NCBI RefSeq assembly: GCF_001557535.2
Contig: NZ_CP014315.1
Location: forward strand, 930,001 to 994,000
From: Burkholderia sp. PAMC 26561
Lineage (GTDB): Bacteria > Pseudomonadota > Gammaproteobacteria > Burkholderiales > Burkholderiaceae
Length of the DNA: 64,000 nt
Reading direction: 5' to 3'
The notes below the pieces were generated by a model. It did not search any database and had not been told where the DNA came from. It was given only the letters and a program-made list of their open reading frames with translations. A program made the translations under genes and the position numbers. This document shows, in pieces, positions 62,926 through 64,000 of this stretch. How positions within the stretch are numbered: position 1 is the first letter of the stretch; each line of letters starts with the position of its first letter.

Positions 62926-64000
62926 ATGAAAAAATATCGCCCGCGTCTTCCGCAAGACCATTCGCACGTGGCATGGCGGGAGCTTTCACTGACATCGTTG
63001 CCGATCGCGCTGGTGTTCGTCGCGCTGGTCGGGCTGGCTGTCTGGGTTGCCGATCCCGCACCGCCGAAAACCATCACCATCAGCGCAGGTCCGCTCGACA
63101 GCTCGCTGCTGAACACCGCGAACACGTATAAAAAGATCCTGGCGCGCAATGGCATCACCCTCAACGTGCTTCAATCCGATGGTTCCGTACAGAACCTGCA
63201 GCGGCTGATGGATCCCAAGCAGCACGTCGATATCGCGCTCGTGCAAGGCGGCGTCTCCGATGAAGCCGCGAGGGCTTCGCTGATGTCGCTGGGAAGCATC
63301 TTTTATATTCCCATCGTGGTGTTTTATCGCGGCAAAGGCCTGACGCAACTCTCGCAACTCGATGGCAAGCGCATCGCAATCGGGCGCGAGGGCAGCGGCA
63401 CGAGGATGTTGTCGCTCAAGCTGCTGGAGGCGAACGGCATCTCCTCCCACGGTGACACGCAACTCGTGCCGGTCGACGGCATGCAGGCGGCCGAGCAACT
63501 CGTGGCAGGCAAGGTCGACGCCGCCATGCTCAGCGGCGATTCGACCACGCGCACGCTGATGCTGCGGCTGCTTGGAATCCCGGGCATCTCCGTCATGGAT
63601 TTTGCGGAAGCGAGCGCTTATACGCGGCTCTTTCCCTATCTCAATCAAATCGATCTACCCGCCGGCGTTCTCGATCTTCGCAGAAAATGGCCGCCCGATA
63701 CGCTCCACCTGATTGGTCCGACCGTTGAAATCGTGGCGCGGCCAAATCTGCATCCGGCCATATCGGATCTGCTGATCGAGGCGGCGCAGGAGATCCACGG
63801 CGCGGCTGGTCTGCTGCAGCGCGCGGGCGATTTTCCGAGCACGACTGCGCACGAATACCGGATCAGCGAAGACGCGACGCGCTATTACAAGTCGGGCAAA
63901 AGCTTTTTGTATCGCGTGTTGCCGTTCTGGGTCGCGAGCATCACGGACCGGATCCTGGTGCTTTTGTTGCCCGTGGCCGTGCTGCTGTTTCCGGCATTGC
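62926..64000 (+). CDS. TAXI-family solute-binding protein with membrane anchors, cut by window edge
   Basis: The first 358 codons are visible. An N-terminal hydrophobic helix (LTSLPIALVFVALVGLAVWV) anchors the protein. A TAXI-type binding domain follows (KTITISAGPLDSSLLNTANT, VDIALVQGGVSDEAARASLM, then KVDAAMLSGDST). A second hydrophobic helix (ILVLLLPVAVLLFPAL) begins at the window edge. Such doubly anchored TAXI proteins are common in Burkholderia and are not always linked to TRAP permeases. The ligand and C-terminal region are unknown. Confidence 0.82.
   Translation, partial: MKKYRPRLPQDHSHVAWRELSLTSLPIALVFVALVGLAVWVADPAPPKTITISAGPLDSSLLNTANTYKKILARNGITLNVLQSDGSVQNLQRLMDPKQHVDIALVQGGVSDEAARASLMSLGSIFYIPIVVFYRGKGLTQLSQLDGKRIAIGREGSGTRMLSLKLLEANGISSHGDTQLVPVDGMQAAEQLVAGKVDAAMLSGDSTTRTLMLRLLGIPGISVMDFAEASAYTRLFPYLNQIDLPAGVLDLRRKWPPDTLHLIGPTVEIVARPNLHPAISDLLIEAAQEIHGAAGLLQRAGDFPSTTAHEYRISEDATRYYKSGKSFLYRVLPFWVASITDRILVLLLPVAVLLFPAL

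Overview
The window looks like a chromosomal segment from a GC-rich betaproteobacterium of the Burkholderiaceae, most likely the Paraburkholderia/Caballeronia branch. The grounds are several trimeric porins of the Burkholderia type (mature start QSSVTLYG), a DUF4148 secreted protein, a DUF6723-like protein, an FMN-riboswitch-controlled lumazine synthase of the RibH2 type, and a complete locus in the order LysR regulator, lipase-like protein, RND adaptor, RND pump, outer-membrane factor. That order is known from Burkholderia as bpeT-llpE-bpeEF-oprC or ceoR-llpE-ceoAB-opcM. No tRNA, rRNA, CRISPR array, insertion sequence or prophage was seen.

Layout. 1-7.2 kb: amine or amino-acid utilisation genes (substrate-binding protein, FAD oxidoreductase, LysR), then a tight operon of a class III CoA-transferase, a CitMHS carboxylate transporter, an acyl-CoA dehydrogenase and an IclR regulator. 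7.2-12 kb: a zeta-class glutathione transferase, DUF4148, an arsenic cluster (arsR, a collapsed arsC, arsH), a MATE pump and DUF3597. 12-17.9 kb: an ATPase/FtsX-permease/AttH operon, DUF3253 and a methyltransferase. 17.9-21.3 kb: a deletion junction joining a kinase tail to a porin tail, an intact porin and a frameshifted IclR gene. 21.5-29.8 kb: an MFS pump, a TIGR02594 peptidase, a FecR protein, two cell-surface polysaccharide genes, a frameshifted hydrolase and a GNAT. 29.8-33.5 kb: a large secreted glycoside-hydrolase-like protein behind a long AT-rich leader, then a possible small RNA. 33.5-41.4 kb: the RND efflux locus. 41.4-54.5 kb: a beta-propeller lipoprotein, a Cys-cluster protein, an MFS pump, a class III aminotransferase, a large hybrid histidine kinase, a zinc-ribbon membrane protein, a toxin-antitoxin pair and ribH. 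54.6-57.5 kb: a broken polar amino-acid ABC transporter beside a cysteine-dioxygenase-like gene. 57.6-64 kb: a porin, an ABC importer with a Tat-exported binding protein, a GNAT and a truncated TAXI-family protein.

The strongest unexpected signal is gene decay. Three genes are collapsed by internal deletion so that a short N-terminus is joined to a C-terminus: arsC (9019-9180), a VOC/glyoxalase gene (23385-23522), and a fusion of a binding-protein signal peptide to a permease tail (55413-55721). One further deletion removed the 5' ends of a histidine kinase and a porin (junction near 18050). Single-base frameshifts occur in the porin remnant, an IclR regulator and a secreted hydrolase. Together they suggest ongoing pseudogenisation, although the single-base shifts could be sequencing errors. 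I did not find a clearly new multi-gene system. The least explained intact units are the CoA-transferase/CitMHS/acyl-CoA dehydrogenase operon, the lipase-like LlpE with Asp in place of the nucleophile Ser, and the candidate small RNA near 33.3 kb.
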